A stretch of DNA of 64,000 nucleotides from Actinomadura rubteroloni (GCF_002911665.1 NZ_MTBP01000002.1:2070330-2134329), one strand, 5' to 3'; positions 7,817-16,634 are shown, numbered from the stretch's first letter. A program made the numbers and translations. The notes: generated from the sequence alone by a model not told the origin.

Positions 7817-8833
7817 TCAGCGGCCGAGCGTCGCCGTCAGCCGGTCGAACAGGTCCAGCGGTGCGGTCCCGCCCGGCGGTCGCGCGGCGGCGAAGTCGGC
7901 GAGGGCGGCCTCGGTGGTGTACTCGGGCCGCCATGCCAACTCGTCCGCCAGCCGGGACGTGTCCATGACCCGGCCGTAGGTGAGCCAGCGCAGCAGTTCG
8001 GGCGAGAACCCCGACATACCCCCAAAACGCCGTCCCATGTCCCCGAGGACCGAGATCGACGGGGCGGGCATCGGAACCGTCGGCCGGTGCGCGCGGCGCA
8101 GCGCCTGCGACAGCAGCAGAACGCCGTCGCCCGCGACGTTGTAGCAGCCGGGATGGTCCTCGACGGCCATCCGGCGCAGCACTTCGACGCCGTCGTCCTC
8201 ATGGAGGAACTGGAGGCGGGGATCGAACCCGAGCACGGTCGGGACGACCGGCAGCGCGAGGTAGCGGGTGAACGGCGAGTCCACCCCGGGGCCGAGGAAG
8301 TTGGCGAACCGCAGCACGCTGACCGACAGGTCCGACCGGCGGCGCTGGAGCCCCCGCACATAGCCCTCGATCTCGGCGGCGTCCTTGGCGAACCCGTGCC
8401 GGGGCGGGCGTGCGGGCTCGTCGTCCTCGGCGAACACGGCCGGGTCGCGCGGCGAGGACCCGTACACCGCCGCCGACGACCGCACGACGAGCCGACGCGT
8501 CGACTCCGCGCGCTGGCACGCCGCGAGGAGCTGCATCGTCCCGATGACGTTCAGTTCCTTGATCGTCGCGCGCGGACCGGACGGCGCGGTCACGAGGTTC
8601 AGGTGGACGACGGTGTCCACCCGCGCCGCCGCGATGATCCCGGCGATCGCCGGGGTGCGCAGGTCGACGCGCACGAACTCGGTGCGGCCGAGCGTCACCG
8701 GCGGCGCGACGGTGTCCACGCCGATGACCCGCTCGATCTCCGGATCGGCCTGGAGCGCGGTCGCGACCCGTGCGCCGAGCGAACGTGCGACGCCCGTGAC
8801 GAGGACGACACGGGCGGAGGGCCTGGCCGTCAC
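7817..8833 (-). CDS. NAD-dependent epimerase/dehydratase family protein (extended SDR)
   Basis: The protein has 338 residues. The N-terminal VVLVTGVARSLGARVA is a glycine-containing Rossmann motif. IGVDT closes beta-2, and VVHLNLVTAPSG lies at the cofactor edge. Residues around VVRSSAAVYGSSP resemble the sugar-epimerase S-x-A-x-VYG region, but the usual downstream YxxxK is replaced by HGFAKDAAE, so catalysis as a classical epimerase is uncertain. GTG 8833 is preferred over 8854 because AAGGGGG lies 8 nt upstream. It overlaps the following acyltransferase or abuts it closely, so both likely act on the same lipid or sugar-lipid pathway. Confidence 0.8.
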   Translation of the reverse strand: MTARPSARVVLVTGVARSLGARVATALQADPEIERVIGVDTVAPPVTLGRTEFVRVDLRTPAIAGIIAAARVDTVVHLNLVTAPSGPRATIKELNVIGTMQLLAACQRAESTRRLVVRSSAAVYGSSPRDPAVFAEDDEPARPPRHGFAKDAAEIEGYVRGLQRRRSDLSVSVLRFANFLGPGVDSPFTRYLALPVVPTVLGFDPRLQFLHEDDGVEVLRRMAVEDHPGCYNVAGDGVLLLSQALRRAHRPTVPMPAPSISVLGDMGRRFGGMSGFSPELLRWLTYGRVMDTSRLADELAWRPEYTTEAALADFAAARPPGGTAPLDLFDRLTATLGR

Positions 8834-8871
8834 CGTGCGCCCCCTTCGCGGCATTACGCCTTGCGGGCCTG

Positions 8872-8970
8872 CTACTTCTTGTTGCGACGCTGAATGCGCG
8901 TCTTCTTCAGCAGCTTGCGGTGCTTCTTCTTCGCCATCCGCTTACGACGCTTCTTGATGACAGAGCCCAC
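8872..8970 (-). CDS. Small ribosomal subunit protein bS22 (AURKAIP1/COX24-domain protein)
   Basis: This very short protein (32 residues, GSVIKKRRKRMAKKKHRKLL) is almost entirely Lys and Arg. It matches the actinobacterial 30S protein bS22 known from mycobacterial ribosomes. It starts with GTG preceded by GAGG and has its own promoter candidate about 90 bp upstream. High basicity, small size and strong codon conservation make it easy to miss in gene prediction. Confidence 0.92.
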   Translation of the reverse strand: MGSVIKKRRKRMAKKKHRKLLKKTRIQRRNKK

Positions 8971-9287
8971 GAGACCTCGCTCGGCAAATCGGGGTGAGAA
9001 ACGAACAACGGGCATGCGGCGGCAGAGGCCGAAACCCCGGCGCCATAGTCCGAACCACAAGCGTACCGCTGACACGGCACGAGTCAGGACGCCGGTGTTT
9101 CGCGACGTCCCGCCCGTCGCGCGGACGCCGGTCGGTCAGGGTGGTACCGGCCCGCGTTCCGCCCGGGGGGCCCGGGGGCGGAACCGGTCCGGCGGGCGCG
9201 CCGCCGGGCCTGTTCCGCGTCCGTCGTGTTTCGTCGTCGCCGCGTTGTCCGTCCTGCGGTGCCGCCGTCGAACGCCCGTGCCGTCCG
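8971..9287. other. 317-bp intergenic region holding the bS22 promoter
   Basis: I see no gene here. The stretch is GC-rich with a -35/-10 pair at 9060-9087 reading toward bS22. The remainder (9100-9287), downstream of the helix-turn-helix gene, holds GC-rich runs but no convincing terminator with a T-tract. Confidence 0.5.
9060..9087 (-). promoter_or_regulatory. Candidate housekeeping promoter for bS22
   Basis: On the minus strand CTGACT (9082-9087) and TACGCT (9060-9065) are separated by 16 bp, close to the actinomycete principal sigma consensus. The predicted transcript start leaves an 80-90 nt leader before the bS22 GTG. Confidence 0.5.
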
Positions 9288-9491
9288 TCAGCCCGCCTCG
9301 ATGTACGCGTCGCGCAGGTACTCGTGGACGGCCTGTTCGGGGACCCGGAACGAACGGCCCACACGGATCGCGGGCAGTTCGCCGGAGTGGACGAGTCGGT
9401 AGACGGTCATCTTGGACACCCGCATCACCGCCGCCACTTCGGCGACGGTCAGGAACCTGACCTCACTCAGAGGCCGCTCGCCTGAGCTCAT
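9288..9491 (-). CDS. Excisionase-family helix-turn-helix DNA-binding protein (BldC/MerR-like)
   Basis: The 67-residue product contains FLTVAEVAAVMRVSKMTVYRL, a complete MerR/excisionase-type winged helix. GELPAIRVGRSFRVPEQAVHEYL forms the wing. Nothing else is present, so it is a stand-alone DNA-binding domain as in BldC. ATG 9491 has AGAGGG upstream. The same gene next to bS22 is a recurring actinobacterial arrangement (family knowledge); the regulon is unknown. There is no integrase nearby, so it is not a phage excisionase. Confidence 0.88.
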   Translation of the reverse strand: MSSGERPLSEVRFLTVAEVAAVMRVSKMTVYRLVHSGELPAIRVGRSFRVPEQAVHEYLRDAYIEAG

Positions 9492-9562
9492 CGGACGCCC
9501 TCTTCCACACGTGCCGCGCACCGGCCCTCCGGGTGACTTTGATCACGCACGTGTACTCCCTC

Positions 9563-9590
9563 AGCGTAAATCGTGCATCGACAGTCGCAA
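9563..9590 (-). promoter_or_regulatory. Promoter of the helix-turn-helix gene
   Basis: TTGCGA (9585-9590) and TACGCT (9563-9568) lie 16 bp apart on the minus strand. The -10 hexamer is identical to the one proposed for bS22. The leader would be about 65 nt. Confidence 0.6.
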
Positions 9591-9799
9591 GAGGGGAGTT
9601 CCACCCATTTCCGTCTCCGGACCTGGCGAATCGGTCACAATGCCCTTGCGCCGCCGCACGGCAGGGACGTGACGGAGCGTCACTCATCTCCCGGCCGCGC
9701 CATCCGAACCGTCGATGACCTGGGCTTCCATCATGCACAGGCGCTCTCATCCGGGGCGAGCGCATCGGCCGGGTGATCTCGTCACGGACGGTGATGAAA

Positions 9800-9822
9800 C
9801 GCCCTCCGCGAGGTGAGGGGCG
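9800..9822 (-). terminator. Weak hairpin after the phosphatase-like gene
   Basis: On the minus strand CGCCCCTC pairs with GGAGGGCG around a 7-nt loop, with one mismatch and one G-T pair, followed by TTTC. It lies 4 bp past the stop codon. Confidence 0.4.
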
Positions 9823-9826
9823 CGCG

Positions 9827-10648
9827 TCAGGCGCGGGCCGCGCGCTCCAGCAGATACGCGGTCATCGGCTCGTAGTGCTGCGGGGATACGCCGTCGTCCA
9901 GCGGAACGACGACGTCGATCTTGCCCTCGGCCGCGCCGGTGAACAGCGCCGGGTCGTTACAGTCCGCGAACCCGACGGTGTCGATCCCGGCCTGTCCGGC
10001 GGCGCCCGCGAAACCGTGGTCGGCGATGGCCAGATCCGGCCAACCGCTTCCGTTTGGGCCCGAAAGCCCGTCCGCGGACAGCTCGGCGAGCATCGCTTCC
10101 ATCGCGTCCGGGTCGTGCGAGTGCTGGACGGCGCCCCGCTCGTCCACGACCATCGCGACCCCGGCGAGCGCGTAGACGAGCCGGCGCGGCGTCCAGGCGC
10201 CCCGCCAGTCCTGCACGTCGTACGTCCAGCCCTCGGCGGGCCGCAGCACGCGGCACCCCGCGTCGGCCAGGAACCGCGCGACCTCCTCGTACACCGGCGT
10301 CAGCGTCGCGGGGTGCCCGGTCGCGAGCAGGACGGTCTCGCGCCGCCGCGCGGCGGCGCCGATGCGGTCGCCCATCGCCTCCAGCGCGTCGATGGTGATC
10401 TCGGGGTCGATCGTGTCGTCGCCGTACAGGTGCAGCGGGTCCGCGACGACGCCGCAGCGCTCGACCATGACGTCCAGGACGTCGCGTTCGGTCCACGTCC
10501 GGTCGAACTTCAGGCCGAGCTGGTAGTACGGGTCGCCGTTCGCGAGGCGGCGGTAGTGCAGCAGGTTGTTCTGCCGCGGCGTCGCGACGTCGCCCGCGAT
10601 CATCGTCGCGACCAGGTGGGCGCGCAGCTCCGCGCGGTCGGGGGCCAT
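9827..10648 (-). CDS. Phosphatase-like protein encoded downstream of acuC
   Basis: I recognise this 273-residue protein as the conserved actinobacterial 'phosphatase' that follows acuC, but it has no textbook catalytic motif that I can confirm. Visible features are VLLATGHPATLTPVYEE near residue 103, WTYDVQDWRG near 143, and DLAIADHGFAGAAGQAGIDTVGFADCNDP near 205. It begins immediately after the acuC stop with no spacing, which implies co-translation and a linked role. The substrate is unknown. The annotation as phosphatase rests on family memory only. Confidence 0.7.
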   Translation of the reverse strand: MAPDRAELRAHLVATMIAGDVATPRQNNLLHYRRLANGDPYYQLGLKFDRTWTERDVLDVMVERCGVVADPLHLYGDDTIDPEITIDALEAMGDRIGAAARRRETVLLATGHPATLTPVYEEVARFLADAGCRVLRPAEGWTYDVQDWRGAWTPRRLVYALAGVAMVVDERGAVQHSHDPDAMEAMLAELSADGLSGPNGSGWPDLAIADHGFAGAAGQAGIDTVGFADCNDPALFTGAAEGKIDVVVPLDDGVSPQHYEPMTAYLLERAARA

Positions 10649-11860
10649 TCAGATCTCCAGGGGGTCGAGGCCCAGGTCCGGGAAGACGGCGCGGCGCGTC
10701 GCGACGATCGCCTGGTCCACCGGGTTGGCCGGGTCGTAGCCGGAATCGAACGGGCGGAACTCCACCGTCCGGCCGTCGGTCATGCGGCGGGGCGCGATCT
10801 CGTCGGTGCGGGCCCGGACCAGCTCGCGCCAGTCGTCGGGGGTCTGCGTCCCCGGCGCGACGGGACGGCCGGACGCCTCGGCGAGCAGGTGCGTCCACGC
10901 CCGCGGCACCACCTGCACCAGCTCGTATCCGCCGCCGCCGGTCGCGATCCAGCGCCCGTCCGCGACCTCGTGCGCGAGGCGGTGCAGCGCGGCGTGGGCG
11001 GTGCGCTGGCCGTCCACGGTGAGGAGCAGGTGCGCGAGCGGGTCGAGGGCGTGCGCGTCCGCGCCGTGCTGGGTCACCAGGACCTGCGGACGGAACGCGC
11101 GCAGCGCCTGCGGGACGACCGCGTCGAACGCCCGCAGCCACGGACCGTCGGAGGTGCCCGGCGGCAGCGCGATGTTGACGGCCGAGCCGATCGCGTCCGG
11201 TCCGCCCGTCTCGGTGGGAAAGCCGGTGCCCGGGAACAGGGAGCGCGGTGACTCGTGGAGGCTGATGGTGAGGACGCGGGGGTCGTTGTAGAACGCGTCC
11301 TGCACACCGTCGCCGTGGTGGACGTCGATGTCCACGTACGCGACGCGCTCGGCCCCGTTCTCCAGCAGCCAAGCTATGGCGATGGCCGGGTCGTTGTAGA
11401 CGCAGAACCCGCTGGCGGATCCGGCGAGTGCGTGGTGAAGGCCGCCGGAAACGTTCACGGCGTGCCGGGCCTCGCCCGTCCAGACCGCGCGGGCCGCCGC
11501 CACCGACGCGCCCGCGACCAGCGCGGACGCCTCGTGCATCCCGAGGAACACCGGGTTGTCCTCGGTGCCGATCCCGTACCGCTCTTCGGCGAGCCCGGTC
11601 GCGCCCGCGTGCCGGACGGCGGCGATGTAGGCCTCTTCGTGGACGAGCCGCAGCAGCGCGTCGTCGGCCGCGTCGAAGCCCGTCACGGTGACGTCCGGGC
11701 CGTCCAGGACGCCGAGCGCGCGGGCCAGCGCGACCGTCAGCTCCACCCGGACGGGGTTCATGGGGTGCCCGGGGCCGAAGTCGTAGGACGTGAGCCGGTC
11801 GTCCCAGAGGACCCGCAGCCCGCACCCCTCGGTGGACGGCTCGGGCGGCAGGCTGCTCAT
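10649..11860 (-). CDS. acuC: AcuC-type deacetylase (acetoin utilisation / histone deacetylase family)
   Basis: This 403-residue zinc-dependent deacetylase has the arginase/deacetylase fold. It shows NVSGGLHHALAG with the paired His region, VAYVDIDVHHGDGVQDAFY with the Asp-x-His zinc ligands and catalytic His, TISLHESP, VTQHGADAHALDPL and the terminal GGGGYEL. By family, AcuC removes acetyl groups from lysines, notably reactivating acetyl-CoA synthetase. Start ATG 11860 follows weak spacing. It forms an operon with the phosphatase-like gene. Confidence 0.93.
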   Translation of the reverse strand: MSSLPPEPSTEGCGLRVLWDDRLTSYDFGPGHPMNPVRVELTVALARALGVLDGPDVTVTGFDAADDALLRLVHEEAYIAAVRHAGATGLAEERYGIGTEDNPVFLGMHEASALVAGASVAAARAVWTGEARHAVNVSGGLHHALAGSASGFCVYNDPAIAIAWLLENGAERVAYVDIDVHHGDGVQDAFYNDPRVLTISLHESPRSLFPGTGFPTETGGPDAIGSAVNIALPPGTSDGPWLRAFDAVVPQALRAFRPQVLVTQHGADAHALDPLAHLLLTVDGQRTAHAALHRLAHEVADGRWIATGGGGYELVQVVPRAWTHLLAEASGRPVAPGTQTPDDWRELVRARTDEIAPRRMTDGRTVEFRPFDSGYDPANPVDQAIVATRRAVFPDLGLDPLEI

Positions 11861-12043
11861 GACCACACGGTAGCGCCCGTCCCGACCGGGCGGTCAGGTG
11901 AGGTGGGTCACCCCCCTGACCTCGGCGGACACACCGGGAAGATCGTTAAACGGAGGACATGGGTGACAAAGATGTGACGTGAGCCACCGGACGGAAACGG
12001 GAAGGAAACGGTTACGACCGAAATCCACCCCCGAGGAAGGCCG

Positions 12044-13105
12044 ATGGATACGCGAACCGGGCGTTCCACCGGGGTGACTCCGCTGCCGACGACCCGCGCG
12101 GCGAAGCCAGCCCCCCACGAACGCCGTCCGACCCGGCGCAGCCGCCTCATCCACCGCGCGCTGCGCTTCGGCGTCTACCCGGTGATGCACCGCGTCCCGG
12201 GCCACGCCGGAAGTCTGCGCACCGCGCGCTCCACCGTGGAGGCGGCGGCGCTGCTGCTGCCCGGCGACGCCCGCGTCCGGGTGCGCCCGGTGCGGGACCC
12301 GGGCGTGGAGAGCGGCGGCGCGCCGCTGGAAGGCGAGTGGGTGGTCGCGCGGTCCGCGCCGGACGGCCCGGCGCGCGGCGCGATCCTCTACCTGCACGGC
12401 GGCGGGTACGTGGTGTGCTCCCCGCGCACGCACCGGCCCATCACCGCGCGGCTCGCACACGACACCGGGCTGCCCGTGCTCGTCCCCCGCTACCGCCTCG
12501 CGCCCGAGCACCCGTTCCCCGCGCCGCTGGAGGACGCCGTCGCCGCGTACCGGTGGCTGCTGGACCGGGGCGTTCCCCCGTCCGGGATCGTCATCGCCGG
12601 GGACTCGGCGGGCGGGCACCTGGCCGCCGCGCTGACCGCCGAGATCGTCCGGACCGGCCTGCCGAACCCCGCCGGGACCGTCCTGTTCTCCCCCTGGGTC
12701 GACCTGAGCTGCGAGCTGTCGGTGCGCGCGCAGCTCGACGCGCGCGACCCCTACATCAGCGCGACGGCGGCCCGCCGCGTGGCGCGTCTCGTCGTGGGGT
12801 CCGCCGGCTTCGACGACCCGCGCCTGGCCCTGCTCGCCGCCCCCTGGACCGGCGCCCCGCCGGTGCTGATCCAGGTGGGCGGCGCCGAGGTGCTGCGTCC
12901 CGAGGCCGAGGCGCTCGCCGCCGCGATCACCCGCGCCGGCGGACGCTGCGACCTCCAGGTCTGGAACGGCCAGATGCACGTCTTCCAGATGCTCAACCGC
13001 GTGACCCGGGAGGCCAGCACGGCGATGCGCGAGACGGCGCGCTTCGTCCGCGAGGTCACCGCCGCCCCGCCCCGCCCGAAGAAGAAGACGACCGCCGTCG
13101 CCTGA
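12044..13105 (+). CDS. Alpha/beta hydrolase, hormone-sensitive-lipase (LipN/LipH) family
   Basis: The 353-residue enzyme has the HSL oxyanion motif YLHGGGYVV near residue 118, the nucleophile motif IAGDSAGGHLAAAL near 185, an Asp region near GGAEVLRPEAEAL, and a His in NGQMHVFQML near 312. It is therefore a carboxylesterase or lipase acting on short or medium acyl esters. A 50-residue basic N-terminal extension without a signal peptide precedes the catalytic domain. GAGGAAGG lies 5 nt before the ATG. It converges on helR with a long hairpin between them. Confidence 0.9.
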   Translation: MDTRTGRSTGVTPLPTTRAAKPAPHERRPTRRSRLIHRALRFGVYPVMHRVPGHAGSLRTARSTVEAAALLLPGDARVRVRPVRDPGVESGGAPLEGEWVVARSAPDGPARGAILYLHGGGYVVCSPRTHRPITARLAHDTGLPVLVPRYRLAPEHPFPAPLEDAVAAYRWLLDRGVPPSGIVIAGDSAGGHLAAALTAEIVRTGLPNPAGTVLFSPWVDLSCELSVRAQLDARDPYISATAARRVARLVVGSAGFDDPRLALLAAPWTGAPPVLIQVGGAEVLRPEAEALAAAITRAGGRCDLQVWNGQMHVFQMLNRVTREASTAMRETARFVREVTAAPPRPKKKTTAVA

Positions 13106-13114
13106 CCCGGACCT

Positions 13115-13172
13115 GAGGCGTCCCCGCGCGGCTCCGCGACCCCCCTGCGCCGGCCCCCCGCGGGGACGCCTC
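13115..13172. terminator. Bidirectional hairpin between convergent lipase and helR
   Basis: GAGGCGTCCCCGCG (13115-13128) is the exact reverse complement of 13159-13172, giving a 14-bp perfect stem with a 30-nt GC-rich loop. It lies between two convergent stop codons. There is no T-tract. Confidence 0.65.
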
Positions 13173-13182
13173 GCCATCCCGG

Positions 13183-15318
13183 TCAGCGGGTCAGGATGAC
13201 GAGCTGCTGGGTGGCTCGGGTCATCGCCACGTAGCGGTCCACCGCTCCTTCGATGCCTTCGCCGAAGGTTTCGGGGTCGATGAGGACGACCAGGTCGAAT
13301 TCGAGGCCCTTGGAGAGTTCCGGTGTCAGGGAGCGGACGCGGGGGCGTTCGGGGAACGTCGGGTCGCCGATGACGCAGGCGACGCCCTCGGCGTGGTCGG
13401 CGAGCCAGGTGTCCAGGAGTCCTTCCAGGTCGGACAGGGTGCCGTGGGTGACGGGACGGCCGCCGGAGCGGATGGACGTCGGGACGTTGGCGTCCGGGAG
13501 CGCCGCGCGGATGACGGGTTCGGCGGCCGACATGATCTCTTCGGGCGTCCGGTAGTTGATCGTCAGGGAGGACTCCTCGATGCGGTCGAAGCCGACGCGC
13601 GCGAGGCGTTCCCGCCAGGACTCGGTGAAGCCGTGCCGGGCCTGGGCGCGGTCGCCGACGATCGTGAAGCTCCGGGACGGGCACCGCTGGAGCAGCATCT
13701 GCCATTCGGCGTCGGTCAGCTCCTGCGCCTCGTCCACGACGATGTGCGCGAACGGGCCGGCGAGCGGGTCCCGTTCGGTGCCCGCCGGTTCGGTCTTGTC
13801 CATCAGGTTCTCTTGGAGGTCCTCGCCGCGCAGCATCGTGACCGCGCCCTCGCCGTCGTCGTCGGCTTCGAGCAGGTCGGCGGCGACCTGGGCGCGGTAG
13901 GCGCGTTCCTCGGCGGCCGACGCCTGGCGCTCGCGGCGGCGCCGGGACGCCTTCGGGTCGCCGAGGCGCTGCCGGGCCGCGTCGAGGATCGGCAGGTCCG
14001 CGGTCGTCCAGGCGTGCGGGTCGGCGCGCTGCAACGTGCTGATCTCCTCCGGGTCCAGCCAGGGCGCGCACAGGCGCAGGTAGGCGGGCACCGTCCACAG
14101 GTCGCCGACGAGATCGTCCGGTTCGATCACCGGCCAGGCGCGGTTGAGGGCCGTGCGCAGCTCGCGGTCCCGGTCCAGGGACGCGCGGATCAGGTCGCGC
14201 GGGGCCTCTTCGTCGTGCTTGTCGATCAGGATGTCGATCAGCTCGTCCCAGATCAGGTCGAGCGCCTCGTTGTGCGGAACGGACGAGCCGGCCGCCGCGA
14301 ACGCCTCCGCCCAGTCGCCTTGCGTCACGCGGACCTCGGACCAGTCGGTGGTGACCTTCATGCTCTCGGCGGGCGGACGCTCGTAGAACCGGACGGCCTT
14401 CTCCACCGCCCGCACCATCCCGGCGGACGCCTTCAGCCGCGCCGCCTCGGGGTCCTTCTCGTCCGCCGCCGTCGCGCCCTCCGGGACGAGGTCGCGCAGC
14501 GTGCAGGTCTGGACGCCCTCCTCGCCGAGGCTCGGCAGGACGTCGGAGACGTAGGCCAGGTACGGCTGGTGCGGGCCGACGAACAGCACGCCGCCGCGCC
14601 GGTGCCCGAGCCGGGGGTCGGAGTAGAGCAGGTACGCGGTCCGGTGCAGGGCGACGACGGTCTTGCCGGTGCCGGGGCCGCCGTCCACGACGAGCGCGCC
14701 CCGCGAGCCCGCGCGGATGATGGCGTCCTGGTCGGCCTGGATCGTGCCGAGGACGTCGCGCATCCGGGGCGAGCGGGTGCCGCCGAGGCTGGCGATGAAC
14801 GCGGACTGGTCGTCCAGCGCGGCGTGGTCCTCGAAGCCGTCGGCGGTGAAGACCTCGTCCCAGTAGTCGGTGACGCGGCCGTCGGTCCAGCGGTAGCGGC
14901 GGCGGCTCGCGAGGCCCATCGGGTTGGCGTGGGTCGCGCCGAAGAACGGCTCGGCCGCCGGGGACCGCCAGTCGAGCAGCAGACGGCGGCCAGCGGCGTC
15001 GGTGAGTCCGAGACGTCCGACGTAGACGGGCTCGGAATCGTCCGCGCCGACCATGTGGCCGAGGCACAGGTCCAGCCCGAACCGGCGCAGCGTGCGCAGC
15101 CGGGCCGTCAGCCGGTGGACTTCGAGGTCCCGTTCCAGCGCCCGCTGACCCTTGCCGCCGGTCGCCTTGCGCTCGGCGTCCAGGCGGGCGGACAGGTCGG
15201 CGATCTGCTCCGCCAGCGTGTCGGCGATGGCGGCGAAGTGCCGCTCGTCGGCGGCGATCAACTTCGGGTCGGCCTTGGCCGACAGCCGGTCGGGCAGCGC
15301 GAACGCGCGGGTGTTCAT
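13183..15318 (-). CDS. helR: RNA polymerase recycling ATPase HelR (HelD-like, rifamycin tolerance)
   Basis: This 711-residue UvrD/Rep-like superfamily 1 ATPase starts MNTRAFALPDRLSAKADPKL, the characteristic N-terminus of actinobacterial HelR. A coiled arm (residues ~20-75) precedes VVDGGPGTGKTVVAL (Walker A), VDEAQELTDAEWQML (Walker B), FTIVGDRAQ and YVAMTRATQQLVIL. Established knowledge: HelR binds RNA polymerase, displaces rifamycin and raises tolerance. Its ATG overlaps the stop of the upstream glycosyltransferase as ATGA (15315-15318), so both come from one transcript that begins at a rifamycin-associated element. DNA repair helicase activity is unlikely for this class. Confidence 0.88.
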   Translation of the reverse strand: MNTRAFALPDRLSAKADPKLIAADERHFAAIADTLAEQIADLSARLDAERKATGGKGQRALERDLEVHRLTARLRTLRRFGLDLCLGHMVGADDSEPVYVGRLGLTDAAGRRLLLDWRSPAAEPFFGATHANPMGLASRRRYRWTDGRVTDYWDEVFTADGFEDHAALDDQSAFIASLGGTRSPRMRDVLGTIQADQDAIIRAGSRGALVVDGGPGTGKTVVALHRTAYLLYSDPRLGHRRGGVLFVGPHQPYLAYVSDVLPSLGEEGVQTCTLRDLVPEGATAADEKDPEAARLKASAGMVRAVEKAVRFYERPPAESMKVTTDWSEVRVTQGDWAEAFAAAGSSVPHNEALDLIWDELIDILIDKHDEEAPRDLIRASLDRDRELRTALNRAWPVIEPDDLVGDLWTVPAYLRLCAPWLDPEEISTLQRADPHAWTTADLPILDAARQRLGDPKASRRRRERQASAAEERAYRAQVAADLLEADDDGEGAVTMLRGEDLQENLMDKTEPAGTERDPLAGPFAHIVVDEAQELTDAEWQMLLQRCPSRSFTIVGDRAQARHGFTESWRERLARVGFDRIEESSLTINYRTPEEIMSAAEPVIRAALPDANVPTSIRSGGRPVTHGTLSDLEGLLDTWLADHAEGVACVIGDPTFPERPRVRSLTPELSKGLEFDLVVLIDPETFGEGIEGAVDRYVAMTRATQQLVILTR

Positions 15319-16532
15319 TTCGTCTCCGAGGTGATCGCGTCGAGCAGGAGCTTGGCGGCGACGGCCGCGCCGTCGGTGCGGATGGCCGGGGCCACCTCGC
15401 TCGCCCGGCCCTGGGCCGCGAGCGCGGTGGCGAGCGCGGACGCCAGGGACGCCGGCGTCAGGTCCGGCGCGTCGTGGAGCGCTCCGATGCCGAGTTCGGC
15501 GACCCGGCCGCCCCAGTACGGCTGGTCCACGACCTGCGGCACGACGACCTGGGGCGCGCCCGCGCGGGCGGCGGCCGTCGTCGTGCCCGCGCCGCCGTGG
15601 TGGACGACCGCCGCGACCCGTCCGAACAATTTCTGCTGGTTGACTTCGCCGATCGCGAGGCAGTCCGCCGCGTCGTCCGGGGTCAGGCCCGCCCAGCCCC
15701 GGGCGATGATCGCGCGGCGGCCCACGGCGCGCGCCGCCGCGACGGCCGTCCGGGCGACGTCCCGCGCGCCGTGCATCGGCATGCTGCCGAACCCGACGTA
15801 GACCGGGGGCGGGCCGGCGGCAAGGAACGCCTCCAGCTCGGGCGGGAGCGGACGGTCGTCCGGCCGGATCCACGCGCCGGTCTGGACGACGTCGACGTCC
15901 GCCGGCTCCCGCCACGGCGCGAGAAGCGGGTCGGCCGCCAGCCACGGCCGGTCCGTGAAGACGTGGTCGCGGACGGCGTCCACCGGCGGCAGCCCCACGG
16001 CCGCGCGGTGCCGGTTGAGCGGGGCGCGGAACAGGGCGTCGACGTTCTCGGCGTCCAGGCGCCACAGCTCCCGGTTGTCCGTCACGTCCGGCGGGAACGG
16101 CTTCGGCGGACGCTGCGACGCCGGGTGGTGCGGCGACGGCAGCGTGACCGGCTGGAAGCACGCGTAGGCGTACGGAATGCCCAGTTTCTCCGCCACCGAC
16201 CGTGCCCCCGCCGGGACCAGGCCCGTCGCGACCAGCGCGGAGCAGCCCTCGGCCGCTTCGGCGACCGGACCGAAATGGTCGGCGACCCAGCCGGCCGCGC
16301 GCTCGAACGCGTCGTCGGCCGTGGGCGGCCGGTCCCCGCCGACCCATGCGCGCAACGACTGGCCGAACGGGACCATCGTGATCCCGTCCGCCGCGAGCAG
16401 GTCCGCGAACTCCTCGTCCGGCGGCGCGCACACCCGCGCCTCCACGCCGAGGTCCCGCAGCCGGACGGCCAGCGCGGCCATCGGCTCCAGATCGCCGCGC
16501 GACCCGTACGTCAGCAGCAGCACTCGCACCAT
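15315..16532 (-). CDS. rgt: GT1-family glycosyltransferase, probable rifamycin glycosyltransferase
   Basis: The 405-residue protein has the GT-B fold of macrolide/flavonoid glycosyltransferases. VLLLTYGSRGDLEPMAALAVRLRDLG lies at the N-terminus, YVGFGSMP near residue 255, and the nucleotide-sugar motif VHHGGAGTTTAAARAGAPQVVVPQVVDQPYWG near 325-356. Alone it could glycosylate many compounds. The upstream rifamycin-associated element and the coupled helR point to rifamycin inactivation by glycosylation, as known for Rgt enzymes; this is inference. Start ATG 16532 has GGGGGA just upstream; GTG 16529 is a close alternative. Confidence 0.8.
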   Translation of the reverse strand: MVRVLLLTYGSRGDLEPMAALAVRLRDLGVEARVCAPPDEEFADLLAADGITMVPFGQSLRAWVGGDRPPTADDAFERAAGWVADHFGPVAEAAEGCSALVATGLVPAGARSVAEKLGIPYAYACFQPVTLPSPHHPASQRPPKPFPPDVTDNRELWRLDAENVDALFRAPLNRHRAAVGLPPVDAVRDHVFTDRPWLAADPLLAPWREPADVDVVQTGAWIRPDDRPLPPELEAFLAAGPPPVYVGFGSMPMHGARDVARTAVAAARAVGRRAIIARGWAGLTPDDAADCLAIGEVNQQKLFGRVAAVVHHGGAGTTTAAARAGAPQVVVPQVVDQPYWGGRVAELGIGALHDAPDLTPASLASALATALAAQGRASEVAPAIRTDGAAVAAKLLLDAITSETK

Positions 16533-16587
16533 CGTCCCCCGTTTCCGCAGGCAGTGAGCCTCCGGCGGACGATTGTGAAGCACGGAG

Positions 16588-16607
16588 GGGGTCTTGCCGC
16601 AAGCCCC
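16588..16607 (-). promoter_or_regulatory. Rifamycin-associated element (RAE) upstream of rgt-helR
   Basis: Read toward the genes, GGGGCTTGCGGCAAGACCCC differs at one base from the RAE as I recall it (GGGGCTTGCGGCAAGGCCCC). RAEs precede rifamycin-inducible resistance genes in many actinomycetes. It lies 56 bp before the rgt ATG; a CACAAT sequence about 15 bp downstream could serve as -10. Confidence 0.85.
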
Positions 16608-16634
16608 CCTGTGCGCTATAAATTGAGACTGGAG

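Larger units (their letters stand above)
9492..9826. other. 335-bp intergenic region with the promoter of the helix-turn-helix gene
   Basis: No coding sequence is supported. It contains the promoter pair at 9563-9590 and, near its right end, a weak hairpin (9800-9822) behind the phosphatase-like gene. Confidence 0.5.

Noticed and set aside
9288..9491. A phage or integrative-element excisionase
   Set aside because: No integrase, attachment repeats or composition shift are near; the gene order with bS22 is a chromosomal actinobacterial one.
16588..16607. The RAE palindrome as an ordinary terminator hairpin
   Set aside because: It has no T-tract, sits directly upstream of a start codon with genes reading away from it, and matches the RAE at 19 of 20 bases.
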